In this document: in pieces, positions 17,250-27,177 of the stretch
Numbering within the stretch: the first letter of the stretch is position 1
Layout: every line of letters begins with the position of its first letter
Origin: Streptosporangium sp. NBC_01755
GTDB lineage: Bacteria; Actinomycetota; Actinomycetes; Streptosporangiales; Streptosporangiaceae
DNA length: 64,000 bases
Assembly (NCBI RefSeq): GCF_035917995.1
Contig: NZ_CP109131.1
Span: 3,100,001 to 3,164,000 of the forward strand
Direction: 5' to 3'
Notes under the pieces: generated by a model
What the model saw: only the letters and a program-made list of their open reading frames with translations
What the model was told of the DNA's origin: nothing
Databases searched by the model: none
Translations under genes and position numbers: made by a program

Positions 17250-17773
17250 CGGGCAAGAGTCTTCGCCACGTCGTCGACCCAGCGTTCCTGGGCCAGAACG
17301 GTGCCACCCTCGGGGATGACGCTCCAGAACCGGTTGGTGTTCCAGATGGTGTTGGTCTGCTTGAGCAGCGTGGAATCGACCACGATGAAGGAGTAGGCGA
17401 CGTCGGGAGCGGACGCGAGACCGCTGTCGCCGACCGGCGTCTTCGCGGCCAGCTCGCCAGCGGTGGACGCGGCCTGCTCGATGCGGATCCGGTCGCCGCT
17501 GGTGATCGCGGTCTCGAAGGCGGGGAAGAAGTCCGGCTCGGCGCGCTTTATCCCGGCGACCAGCTGCTCCGCCTTGGCTGCGGGCCAGGCTCCGGTCGAG
17601 GATGGGGCGCGCAGGTCCGGATACGTTTCCGCCACCTGGCCCTGTCCCAGGAAAAGCCCTCGGAACAGGGCTTCCCCGTCATAACGTCTGACCTCTGTGG
17701 CCCCCAGCGCACTGGAGGCACCTAAGAGGCTTATAGCGCACAATAGTCCTATAGATACCTGTCTATGCTGCAT
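17246..17773 (-). CDS. sdpC: SdpC-family antimicrobial peptide precursor homologue
   Basis: 175 residues from ATG 17773. N-terminal signal peptide (QVSIGLLCAISLLGASSALGA, predicted cleavage after about residue 25). Residues around 30-50 (RYDGEALFRGLFLGQGQVA) match the conserved SdpC pro-region, and the end DDVAKTLAR resembles the Bacillus C-terminal AAAKTL segment. Unlike Bacillus SdpC it has no cysteine after the signal peptide and no long hydrophobic segment where the 42-residue SDP toxin lies, so the active part, if any, must differ. Codon 17 is TTA (17723-17725) and the first codons are unusually A+T-rich. The operon is divergent from a GntR regulator and a DUF1648 protein. Confidence 0.78.
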   Translation of the reverse strand: MQHRQVSIGLLCAISLLGASSALGATEVRRYDGEALFRGLFLGQGQVAETYPDLRAPSSTGAWPAAKAEQLVAGIKRAEPDFFPAFETAITSGDRIRIEQAASTAGELAAKTPVGDSGLASAPDVAYSFIVVDSTLLKQTNTIWNTNRFWSVIPEGGTVLAQERWVDDVAKTLAR

Positions 17774-17913
17774 TGGCACCCCGTAACAACCCGTATCGGG
17801 CAAGACGGAAGTTATCCTATAATTTCTATAACAATCAGTAAAGGGGCCAATGGCCTGGCCAGACGCCATACCACCTTTTTGCCTACGGCGGAGGCGCCCA
17901 ATCTTGAGACCTT
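17774..17913. promoter_or_regulatory. divergent sdp / GntR promoter with inverted repeat
   Basis: 140-base A+T-rich region between sdpC and the GntR gene. GTTAT (17811-17815) and ATAAC (17828-17832) are inverted arms around a TATAAT hexamer (17818-17823). A related word, GTTATAATAG, occurs at 18336-18345 just before the DUF1648 gene. These shared A+T-rich words are candidate operators for the GntR protein. Confidence 0.55.
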
Positions 17914-18300
17914 ATGAAGCTGAACATCGACCCTAACTCCACAGTCCCGCTTTTTGACCAGATCGCCCGGGGCCTGCGGCGCGAGCTGATCACGGGAACG
18001 TTGCGACCCGGTGACCACCTGCCTCCCGCCAAGACACTGGCGGCGAGCCTTCAGGTGAACCTGCACACGGTGCTGCGCGCCTACGCGCTGCTCCGCGACG
18101 AGGGCATGGTCGAGGTACGCCGCGGCAGGGGAACCGTGGTCATCGCCCCCGGGACACGAAGTGGAGACCGGCGCCTGGACAGAGCGCTCGTGAGCCTCGT
18201 CGTCGAAGCGCGACGGGCCGGCATCACGGAGAGTGCTCTGATGAATCTTGTGTCACACGCTTTCCGAAGCAACACAGGTTATGACACCATCTCGGACTGA
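17914..18300 (+). CDS. short GntR-family regulator (YtrA type)
   Basis: 128 residues: an N-terminal GntR winged helix (VPLFDQIARGLRRELITGTLRPGDHLPPAKTLAASLQVNLHTVLRAYALLRDEGMVEVRRGRGT) and only a short C-terminal segment, which is the YtrA layout with no large effector domain. YtrA-type repressors usually control adjacent membrane-protein or ABC-transporter genes involved in antimicrobial peptide stress. Here it lies between the sdpCAB operon and the DUF1648 gene, a position matching that of SdpR, the immunity regulator in Bacillus, although SdpR is ArsR-type. Confidence 0.86.
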   Translation: MKLNIDPNSTVPLFDQIARGLRRELITGTLRPGDHLPPAKTLAASLQVNLHTVLRAYALLRDEGMVEVRRGRGTVVIAPGTRSGDRRLDRALVSLVVEARRAGITESALMNLVSHAFRSNTGYDTISD

Positions 18301-18354
18301 TCAATACAGCGTCATCTATCCGCTTTTAGATAAATGTTATAATAGTGGAGGAAT

Positions 18355-19485
18355 ATGCGATTCCAGGAGGAGGATAGGCGAGCGGCAATACGTTTCTTAC
18401 TCATTGTGGTGCTCGCTCCTCTCAGCGTGTTCGTCTTGGCCCTGGCGGTGCCCTTCCTCCTCAGCGAGCGTCTGCCCGACCCGGTGGCCGCCCACTTTAC
18501 CGACGGACGCCCCGATGAGTCAGCCCCACTGCAACCACTGATCCGGGACATCCTGATAGTCGGCGCGAGCGCGTGGTCGATCCTGGCCCTGCTCGCCTAC
18601 CTGCGGCCCCCGGGCTCGCTCGGGCGCAGGGCCGCCGCGGGCGGCGCCGTGGCCCTGCCCACCACGCTGGGGCTCGCCGTGCTACTGGGCACGGTGGGCG
18701 CCAACCTGGACGCCCCGACCTGGCGAGAGGCCACCACGTCACCGGCCTCGGAGGTCATCACGATTGCCGGTGGAGCGCTGGCCCTCGTGTTCGGCGCGAT
18801 CGCCGTGCATCCGCTGCGGCGGGGCCCGCGTGAGACCACCGACCTGCCGACCGAGCCGATCATCGGCCAGGCACGCTCCCGGCGGGGGCGTATGGTGTGG
18901 ATCGGTCAGTCCCGCAATCCCGACCTGGTGTGGAAGACGTTCACGGTCACCTGCATCATGGTCGTGCTCACGATCGCCGGTACGTACTGGATGGCCGTAC
19001 CGGCTCTCCTGTCGCTGACCACGCTGCATCTGTGGGGCGGAATCGTCGCCTCCTTCGACGGAACGGCGCTCTCGGTCCGGGGCCGCATCCCGTTCGGTCT
19101 CATCCGGCGCATCCCGCTCAGCCGGATCGAGACCGCGGAGAAGATCGAGATCGATCCGCGGGAGTGGGGCTGGGGTTGGCGGCTGCGCGGCATCAGACGG
19201 CACGCCATCGTGATCCGTAAGGGCGAGGGGCTCCTGGTGGCGCTACGCGGGGGCGGCGAATTCGTGGTGACCGTCGACGACGCCGCCGGCGGCGCCGAGG
19301 AGATCAGGCGTGCCCTGCGCGGGCGACCCCCCACCTGCCCGGCCACCGTCCCGGGGATCACGACCCGCTACCTCGCCGGCGGGACCGGTGGGGCCGGCGA
19401 ACTCCAGGAGAAGCGGAGGCCCCAGCGGCTGTGGCCCTCAGCGGGGCTCGGCGTGACGGCTCACGACCTGTCGTGCGGCGGTTGA
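18355..19485 (+). CDS. DUF1648 membrane protein, candidate SDP immunity factor
   Basis: 376 residues with GGAGG before ATG 18355. The first membrane helix is followed by LPDPVAAHFTDGRPD, the DUF1648 motif that is also found at the start of SdpI, the B. subtilis SDP immunity protein (LPEEIPIQWSGNKP). Further helices lie near residues 60-75, 95-110, 135-155 and 195-235, then a soluble PH-like segment (RIPLSRIETAEKIEI to FVVTVDD) and a polar tail. Codon 15 is TTA (18397-18399). Position next to a GntR gene and divergent from sdpCAB makes immunity or signalling the favoured role, but the second half of SdpI is not recognised. Confidence 0.75.
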   Translation: MRFQEEDRRAAIRFLLIVVLAPLSVFVLALAVPFLLSERLPDPVAAHFTDGRPDESAPLQPLIRDILIVGASAWSILALLAYLRPPGSLGRRAAAGGAVALPTTLGLAVLLGTVGANLDAPTWREATTSPASEVITIAGGALALVFGAIAVHPLRRGPRETTDLPTEPIIGQARSRRGRMVWIGQSRNPDLVWKTFTVTCIMVVLTIAGTYWMAVPALLSLTTLHLWGGIVASFDGTALSVRGRIPFGLIRRIPLSRIETAEKIEIDPREWGWGWRLRGIRRHAIVIRKGEGLLVALRGGGEFVVTVDDAAGGAEEIRRALRGRPPTCPATVPGITTRYLAGGTGGAGELQEKRRPQRLWPSAGLGVTAHDLSCGG

Positions 19486-19577
19486 GCCATCCGGTGAGCG
19501 CGGTGGTGACGACGGTGGCCGGGCGGAGCAGGCTCCTTTCTTCGAGGTCGTGCCATCGGGCGGGTCAGGAGGGCGGG

Positions 19578-21633
<2,056 letters not shown>

Positions 21634-21668
21634 TCAACATTCGTTGGAAAGGCCGGATCTCGGCCCGG

Positions 21669-22700
21669 TCAGGCCAGCTCGTAGACGACGGAGTCGGCGG
21701 GGACCCGCACGACGCGAGCGTTCAGGAACTTCCAGCCGCTCTCCTCGAACACGCCCTCCCACTCGGCGAGCGTGGGCAGGTAGACGCCCATCAGGTCGTG
21801 GGCCGTCTCGAACGCCAGCGTGAACACGGGCTTGTCCCGGTCGGGGATGCCGGTGGTCCGCGCCGTGTCGCCGAGCAGGAACCTCCGGACGTTGGGGAAC
21901 GCCTCGCGCAGCCGGCGCAGCGAGGCCACGCACCGCTCTCGCGGCCAGAAGTCGTGGCCCATCATGAAGCAGGTGAGCACCTCCACCTTCTCCAGGCGGG
22001 GGTCCTGGCCCAGGTCGCGCACGTCCGCCTCGATGAAGTCGAAGCGCCCGCCGAAGCCCTCGGCGGCCACGTTCTCCGCGGCGTCGCGGAGGGCGTCGGG
22101 CGCGATGTCGATCCCGATGCCCTGGACGTTGGGGTAGCGGCTCGCGATCTGCGCCAGGCGCCCGCCGCTGCCGCACCCGAGGTCCGCGACGGTGCCGAAG
22201 TCGAAGTCGAGCGCCTCCATCGCCTCCCAGAAGACCGGATCGAACGAATGCCGGTTGATGTCCTTGCAGGCGTAACCGATGGCCACGGCGTTGCGCCGAT
22301 AGAAACCACCGACCCTGTTCTCGTTGCGGACGATGCCCGGCATGTTCGCGAACAGCTCGGCGCAGCCGATGGTCAGCCAGTGGAAGAACGCCTTGTCCCG
22401 GTAGACCTCGGCGAACGCCGACCCGGCACGCACCGTGTCCGCACCGTCGTCCGCACTGTCGCGGACCACCACACCGGCCGAGCCGAGCGCGGCGAACATG
22501 CTCCGCATGGACGGCAGATGCAGGTTGTGCTTCGCACAGAACGCGGGGACGTCGATCACGCCGCGGTCGTTCAGGACGTCGAACGCGCCCACCTCCCACG
22601 CGGCGGCGATCGCGAACCCGGCCACGGTGGAGTTGAAGATGTTGGCGGACAGCCCCGTGCCGTCGGAGGACGGGCCGAATCCGGTCGCGTGTGCGGTCAT
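21669..22700 (-). CDS. MppJ-like 2-oxoacid C-methyltransferase
   Basis: 343 residues with AAGGAGA before ATG 22700; the longer upstream frame is not coding. N-terminal dimerisation/winged-helix half (SANIFNSTVAGFAIAAAWEVGAFD), then a class I SAM-binding fold with DLGCGSGGRLAQIA. The C-terminal half closely resembles MppJ of the mannopeptimycin pathway: LTCFMMGHDFWPRE, RRFLLGDTARTTGIPDRDKPVFTL and HDLMGVYLPT. MppJ is an iron-assisted methyltransferase that methylates C3 of phenylpyruvate on the way to beta-methylphenylalanine. Its two iron-binding His residues correspond here to His249 and His301, with the same 52-residue separation. The likely product is a beta-methylated aromatic amino acid; phenylpyruvate versus indolepyruvate cannot be settled. 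Confidence 0.88.
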   Translation of the reverse strand: MTAHATGFGPSSDGTGLSANIFNSTVAGFAIAAAWEVGAFDVLNDRGVIDVPAFCAKHNLHLPSMRSMFAALGSAGVVVRDSADDGADTVRAGSAFAEVYRDKAFFHWLTIGCAELFANMPGIVRNENRVGGFYRRNAVAIGYACKDINRHSFDPVFWEAMEALDFDFGTVADLGCGSGGRLAQIASRYPNVQGIGIDIAPDALRDAAENVAAEGFGGRFDFIEADVRDLGQDPRLEKVEVLTCFMMGHDFWPRERCVASLRRLREAFPNVRRFLLGDTARTTGIPDRDKPVFTLAFETAHDLMGVYLPTLAEWEGVFEESGWKFLNARVVRVPADSVVYELA

Positions 22701-22801
22701 CAAGCTCTCCTTCAAGCGGGCATCGGCGAAGGCGACACGACCGTCGCGTTCAGCGAGCCGGTACAGGCGGGAAAGGTCCCGGCTCGCGGGCCGGGGAGGG
22801 G

Positions 22802-24031
22802 TCACACGATCCGCACGTCCGGGACGTACAGGATCCACTTGCCGCCCGCGTCCCGGAACTCCTGCTCCTTCGCCATGATCTCCTCGGCGTGGTTCCAGGC
22901 GAACAGCAGGGCGTAGTCGGGGTAGGGCCGCGAGAAGTCCGCAGGCGTCCGCACCGGGATGTGCGTACCCGGGGTGAGCCGCCCCTGCTTGGTGGGGGTG
23001 CTGTCGCAGACGAAGGAGACCAGGTCGGGCCCGATGCCGCAGAGGTTCGTCACGGTCGCGCTCTTCGCCGTGGCACCGTACCCGACCACCGACCTCCCCT
23101 CGTCGCGAAGGCGGCGCAGCAGTGACGTGAGGCCCTCGCGGATCTTCAGCACGTTCTCGCCGAACCGGCGCAGCGTGGCCATCTCGCCGAGCCCGCGCGC
23201 GTCCTCCTCCGCCAGCAGCCCGGCCACCGCGGCGGACGGCTGCCGCGCCCCGGCGGGAGCCAGCGTGTAGCGGACCTCCCCGCCGTGCACCGGGAGCCGC
23301 TCCACGTCCACCAGCTCCAGCCCGTGCGCGGCGGCCATCGCACGAACCGACCGCACGGTGAAGAAGAAGAAGTGCTCGTCGTAGATCTGGTCGAACGAGG
23401 TCCGTTCGACGATGTCGGAGAGGTAGGGGTCCTCGAAGACGAACACTCCGGTCGGCGCCAGCAGCGCGGCGACGCCGGACAGGACCGACCCGATGTAGGG
23501 GATGTGGCAGAGCGTGTTGGCCGCGTAGACGACGTCGGCGTGCCCCTCCGCGGCGAGGATCTCCTTCGCGGTCGACTCCTCGAAGAACGACTTTCTGACC
23601 CTGATCCCCTTCTCGGCGGCGAGGTCGGCCACGCCTCCGGAAGGCTCCACGCCGAGGTGCCGGACGCCGGCCTCCGCGAGCGCCCTGAGCATCACGCCGT
23701 CGTTGCATCCCACCTCGACGATGAACGGGTTCTCGCCGGTGAGCTCGGTCGTGAGCAGACGCTTGGCCAGCCCCTCGAAGTGGTCGCGCATGTACGCCGA
23801 CCCGGAGGAGTAGTACGGGTACTCCTCGTGGAACATGCGGTCCCGCGGCACCTCCTCCATGAGCTGCACCATCGTGCACGCCTCGCAGAGGCCGGTGGCG
23901 AGGCGGAAGAAGAACTCCTGGCCGAGGTCGGAGCCGGGGGCGAGGAAGGCGTCGGACAGCGGCTGGCGCCCGAAGTCGAAAAACTCATGAACAGTGCCAC
24001 CGCACACGCGGCATTGGGATGTGTTCGGCAT
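22802..24031 (-). CDS. NDP-hexose C3-methyltransferase (TylC3/EvaC-like)
   Basis: 409 residues from ATG 24031 (CAGGAG upstream), the standard length. N-terminal zinc site (CRVCG near residue 7 and LCEAC near residue 54), a SAM-binding domain with VEVGCNDG, and the family's C-terminal domain with YGATAKSATVTNLCG and PDYALLFAWNH. TcaB9/TylC3/EvaC enzymes add a methyl group to C3 of dTDP-4-keto or 3-amino-4-keto sugars. It leads the operon C-methyltransferase, MppJ-like enzyme, halogenase, flavin reductase. With the 2,3-dehydratase and C3-aminotransferase at 57-60 kb it points to a 3-amino-3-C-methyl (vancosamine-like) sugar. Confidence 0.9.
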   Translation of the reverse strand: MPNTSQCRVCGGTVHEFFDFGRQPLSDAFLAPGSDLGQEFFFRLATGLCEACTMVQLMEEVPRDRMFHEEYPYYSSGSAYMRDHFEGLAKRLLTTELTGENPFIVEVGCNDGVMLRALAEAGVRHLGVEPSGGVADLAAEKGIRVRKSFFEESTAKEILAAEGHADVVYAANTLCHIPYIGSVLSGVAALLAPTGVFVFEDPYLSDIVERTSFDQIYDEHFFFFTVRSVRAMAAAHGLELVDVERLPVHGGEVRYTLAPAGARQPSAAVAGLLAEEDARGLGEMATLRRFGENVLKIREGLTSLLRRLRDEGRSVVGYGATAKSATVTNLCGIGPDLVSFVCDSTPTKQGRLTPGTHIPVRTPADFSRPYPDYALLFAWNHAEEIMAKEQEFRDAGGKWILYVPDVRIV

Positions 24032-24426
24032 ATGAGCTCCTGACTGACCAAAACCGACGGCGAGTTGAGTGGGCCGAGCGTCAATGGGCGGACTCATCCG
24101 CGGTGTCCTCGACCAAGGAACGGGAATCGCTCCGTACAAGTTTCCGCAAGCAATGCTCTTTCGGCAAACACTTCGTTCCCAGAGCACCCTACGGCGATGG
24201 TGTTTCGCCTTTCTTGAGCTGGCCGGGAACTGATTTAATTTCCGGGAGCCGGGCCGGTTCGCTGTCCCGCCAGCGGGACGAAGAGGCGGTTCGCCTCGGG
24301 GTTTATCTGGTACGGCGGGAGCACCCTGCGGCGCCACCCGGCCGACGGCCGCCTAGCATTTTGCGTTGTTAATTCGCTATCAATGGCGGGCACGGCGCAA
24401 CCGCGCGACGAATGCGGAGGAGACCG
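24032..24426. other. divergent intergenic region, 395 bp
   Basis: Separates the sugar C-methyltransferase operon (minus) from the carbamoyltransferase-sulfotransferase operon (plus). It is less G+C-rich than the genes and holds no convincing open reading frame. The only clear feature is a palindrome at 24262-24281, described separately. It must carry promoters for both operons, but no unambiguous -35/-10 pair is visible. Confidence 0.7.
24262..24281. promoter_or_regulatory. palindromic operator 1, candidate LmbU site
   Basis: CTGTCCCGCCAGCGGGACGA; the palindromic part is GTCCCGC-CA-GCGGGAC (24264-24279). It lies 145 bases before the carbamoyltransferase start and 230 bases before the C-methyltransferase start. 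The same 20-mer with few changes recurs at 52340, 60676 and 61334. Its core CGCCAGCG differs at one position from the LmbU core CGCCGGCG. Confidence 0.75.
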
Positions 24427-26115
24427 ATGATTACTGCCGGGCTCAAGCTGACCAAGAGCGGCGGCCTCGCCCTGATCCGGGATGGCAGGCTCGAGTTCAA
24501 TATCGAGATCCAGCAGCTGGACAACAACCCACGTTATAGCGGCGTCCAGGACCTGGAAACCCTGCCGAAATTGCTGGCCGACCGGGGATACGACGTGGAC
24601 GACGTCGACGAATGGGTGGTCGACGGCTGGACGGGCACGAAAAGCGGTCGGGTGCTGGATGTCGAGGTGGCGTCGTACCTGGAGACGGGGTCGGCGCCCG
24701 ACCCCGCCCTGCCCGGCCACCGGGGCACCGTCCTACTGGGCGGGAAGTCCAGACCATATACCAGCTATCCGCATGTGACGAGCCATATCGCGGCGGCCTA
24801 CTGCACGAGCCCGTTCGCCCGGCGCGGCGAGCCCGCCATGGTCCTGGTGTGGGACGGCGACGGCTTCCCACGGCTCTACCATGTCGACGAGAGCGGGCGG
24901 ATCGAGGCCGACGGCGCGCTGTTCCCGCTCATCGGCGACGTGTACGCCATGGCCACCCGGCATTTCGGACCGTTTCCCCGGGAGAGCGGGGAGGGCGAAC
25001 CCGACCCCCGCGCGGCGGGGAACCTCATGGCGTACATCGCGATGGGCACCGTCAAGGACGAGATCCAGGTGGTGCTCCGCACGCTGTTCCACGAGCACTT
25101 CGAGGCGGACACACCTCGGGCGCGGGAGTACCGGCAGGCGGTCGTCGGCTGCGGCGGCACCGCCGAGCCGTCCCACCGATACGTACACGCCTACCTGGGC
25201 GAGCTCCGCGAGCGGATGGACCGGCTGGGCGGCGGCGACGCCGACGTACTGGCCGGCCTGCACGACTTCGTGGAGAGGCTCCTCATCGAGCGACTGGTGC
25301 CGCGGATGCGGGCGTGGCGGGGAGACGGGCCGTTCAACCTGTGCTTCGCGGGCGGCTGCGCGCTCAACGTCAAGTGGAACTCCGCGCTCCGTGCGGAGCC
25401 GGCGATCCGCGAGATGTGGGTGCCGCCCTTCCCCGACGACTCGGGATCGGCGATCGGCGCCGCGGCGGCCCATCTGGGCCGTGTGGACGGCCTGCGCCCA
25501 CTCGAGTGGGACCTGCGGGCCGGCCCCGTGCCGGTCCGCCACCCGCATCTGCCCGCGGGCTGGTCGGTGTCGCCGTGCCGGCCGGAGGAACTGGCCCGCC
25601 TGCTGCACCTCACCGGCAAGCCGGCGATTGTGCTCAGCGGGCGGGCCAAGCTCGGCCCACAGGCGCTGGGGTCGCGCAGCATCCTGGCCCCCGCCGTCGA
25701 CGCGGGCATGCGCCGGCTGCTGAACGAGGTGAAGCAGCGCGACGGGCACCGGCCGGTCACCCCGATATGCCTGGCCGACCACGCGCGGGACGTGTTCGAT
25801 CCGGGGACGCCGGACCCGTACATGCTGTTCGAGCACCGCCTCCGCCCTGAGTGGGTGGATCGGATCCCCGCCGTCCAGCACCTGGACGGCACGACCCGGT
25901 TGCAGACGGTCGGCGCGGACGACGATCCGACGCTGACCACCATCCTGCGCGAGTACCGCAAGTGGAGCGGGATTCCGGTGCTGTGCGGCACGAGTGCCGG
26001 TCTGAGCGGGAGCGGGTTCTTCCCCGACGTCGTCTCCGCGATGCGCTGGGGCCGGATCGACATCATCTGGAGCGACGGCGTCCTGTACCGCCGCGTCCGC
26101 AACGGCAGCGAGTGA
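24427..26115 (+). CDS. O-carbamoyltransferase (CmcH/NodU/TobZ family)
   Basis: 562 residues from ATG 24427, directly after GGAGGAGACC; the ATG at 24412 overlaps that ribosome site. The N-terminal ASKHA-like half includes YTSYPHVTSHIAAAYCTSPF, with the His of the metal site, and VLVWDGDG; later come CFAGGCALNVKWNS and the YrdC-like C-terminal half with KLGPQALGSRSILA. Such enzymes use carbamoyl phosphate and ATP to form carbamoyl adenylate and transfer the carbamoyl group to a sugar or other hydroxyl. The acceptor here may be the deoxysugar or a hydroxylated residue such as Thr. It is co-transcribed with a sulfotransferase 13 bases downstream. Confidence 0.9.
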   Translation: MITAGLKLTKSGGLALIRDGRLEFNIEIQQLDNNPRYSGVQDLETLPKLLADRGYDVDDVDEWVVDGWTGTKSGRVLDVEVASYLETGSAPDPALPGHRGTVLLGGKSRPYTSYPHVTSHIAAAYCTSPFARRGEPAMVLVWDGDGFPRLYHVDESGRIEADGALFPLIGDVYAMATRHFGPFPRESGEGEPDPRAAGNLMAYIAMGTVKDEIQVVLRTLFHEHFEADTPRAREYRQAVVGCGGTAEPSHRYVHAYLGELRERMDRLGGGDADVLAGLHDFVERLLIERLVPRMRAWRGDGPFNLCFAGGCALNVKWNSALRAEPAIREMWVPPFPDDSGSAIGAAAAHLGRVDGLRPLEWDLRAGPVPVRHPHLPAGWSVSPCRPEELARLLHLTGKPAIVLSGRAKLGPQALGSRSILAPAVDAGMRRLLNEVKQRDGHRPVTPICLADHARDVFDPGTPDPYMLFEHRLRPEWVDRIPAVQHLDGTTRLQTVGADDDPTLTTILREYRKWSGIPVLCGTSAGLSGSGFFPDVVSAMRWGRIDIIWSDGVLYRRVRNGSE

Positions 26116-26128
26116 AGGAGCCGCACAC

Positions 26129-27094
26129 ATGACCCGAGAACCGCGCGCGATGGTGATCTCGCTCCAGAAGAGCGGGACCCACCTGATGCAGGAACTCATG
26201 CTGGAGCTGGGTTTCAAGATGGTCGGTGTGCCCCGGCCCGCGCCGCACACCGTGCCCGTGTTCGACGAGGAGCAGAGCATGGCCATCGCGGCGCAGGTTC
26301 TCTCCAAGCTCGACTACGACGAGTTCGTCGAGCTGCGGGGCACCGAGGCGTTCGCCGAGCGCGCCCAGGAGCTCTGGGGGACGATGGTCTGGCACTGGCA
26401 GCGCCAGCTCGGCCAGCGGGTGGTCAACCGGTACGGGCGCACCAGGTACGAGTACGCCGAAGGGCTCGCCACCAACCCGCACCTGTCCTACAGCCGGTTC
26501 GCCGACACCCCGCCCGGCCTGTGCTGGATCTTCCACGAGCTGGACATCGAGCGGGTGGACGGCACCTTCCTGAGCGAGTGGGTGGAGACCGCGAGCCCGC
26601 CGCTCATCTTCAACTACCGTGACCCGCGTGACGCCGTCGTCTCCATGATCAACTTTCTGGAGGGGCGGACCAGGGAGGGGTACGGCAACTTCTTCGAGGC
26701 CGACATCTTCAGCGCGATCCTGGCCGGCAAGCCCACCTGGGAAGAGAAGATCGACTACGCGTTGCGGGACCGGTCGTTCCTCGGCCGGGACCAGTTCGAG
26801 AAGGCGCTCTGGCTGCTCAATCACCCGAAGGTCTGCAAGGTGCGGTACGAGGACCTGGTCGGGCCGCAGGGGGGCGGCTCCCGCGAGCGGCAGCTCGACG
26901 CGGTGAACCGGGTGCTGCGCCATCTCGGCTCCGACCGGGACGCGGAGGAGGTCGCGGGCCGGGTCTACAACCCCGACTCGTGGAGCTTCTACAAGGGCCG
27001 CAGCGGCGGCTGGCAGGAGCGGTTCACCGCGCGCAACCTGGCCAGGTTCAACGAGCAGTTCGGTGACCTGCTGGAGCAGTACGGCTACGAATGA
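26129..27094 (+). CDS. PAPS-dependent sulfotransferase
   Basis: 321 residues. The 5'-phosphosulfate loop appears as ISLQKSGTHLMQ near the N-terminus, the 3'-phosphate site as YRDPRDAVVSM around residue 165, and the C-terminal PAPS loop as FYKGRSGGWQERFT around residue 290. This is the Sulfotransfer_1 fold, which moves sulfate from PAPS to hydroxyl or amino groups. Together with the carbamoyltransferase it suggests that a hydroxyl of the product is carbamoylated and another sulfated. Acceptor is unknown. Confidence 0.88.
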   Translation: MTREPRAMVISLQKSGTHLMQELMLELGFKMVGVPRPAPHTVPVFDEEQSMAIAAQVLSKLDYDEFVELRGTEAFAERAQELWGTMVWHWQRQLGQRVVNRYGRTRYEYAEGLATNPHLSYSRFADTPPGLCWIFHELDIERVDGTFLSEWVETASPPLIFNYRDPRDAVVSMINFLEGRTREGYGNFFEADIFSAILAGKPTWEEKIDYALRDRSFLGRDQFEKALWLLNHPKVCKVRYEDLVGPQGGGSRERQLDAVNRVLRHLGSDRDAEEVAGRVYNPDSWSFYKGRSGGWQERFTARNLARFNEQFGDLLEQYGYE

Positions 27095-27160
27095 GGCGAA
27101 ATGCCCCGGCCAGCGGCGGTGCCGGAAGCCGCACCGCCGCCAGGCCCCCGTGCCGCGTCC

Positions 27161-27177
27161 TAGACTTACCCGGGATG
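27161..27177 (+). promoter_or_regulatory. candidate leaderless promoter of the two-component genes
   Basis: TAGACT (27161-27166) lies 8 bases before ATG 27175, the spacing seen for leaderless actinobacterial transcripts. It favours the 27175 start over the ATG at 27091 that overlaps the sulfotransferase stop. Confidence 0.5.

Noticed and set aside
22701..23879. Long upstream extension of the MppJ-like gene (736-codon frame)
   Set aside because: The extension overlaps the sugar C-methyltransferase in another frame; AAGGAGA and ATG at 22700 give the normal MppJ-like start.
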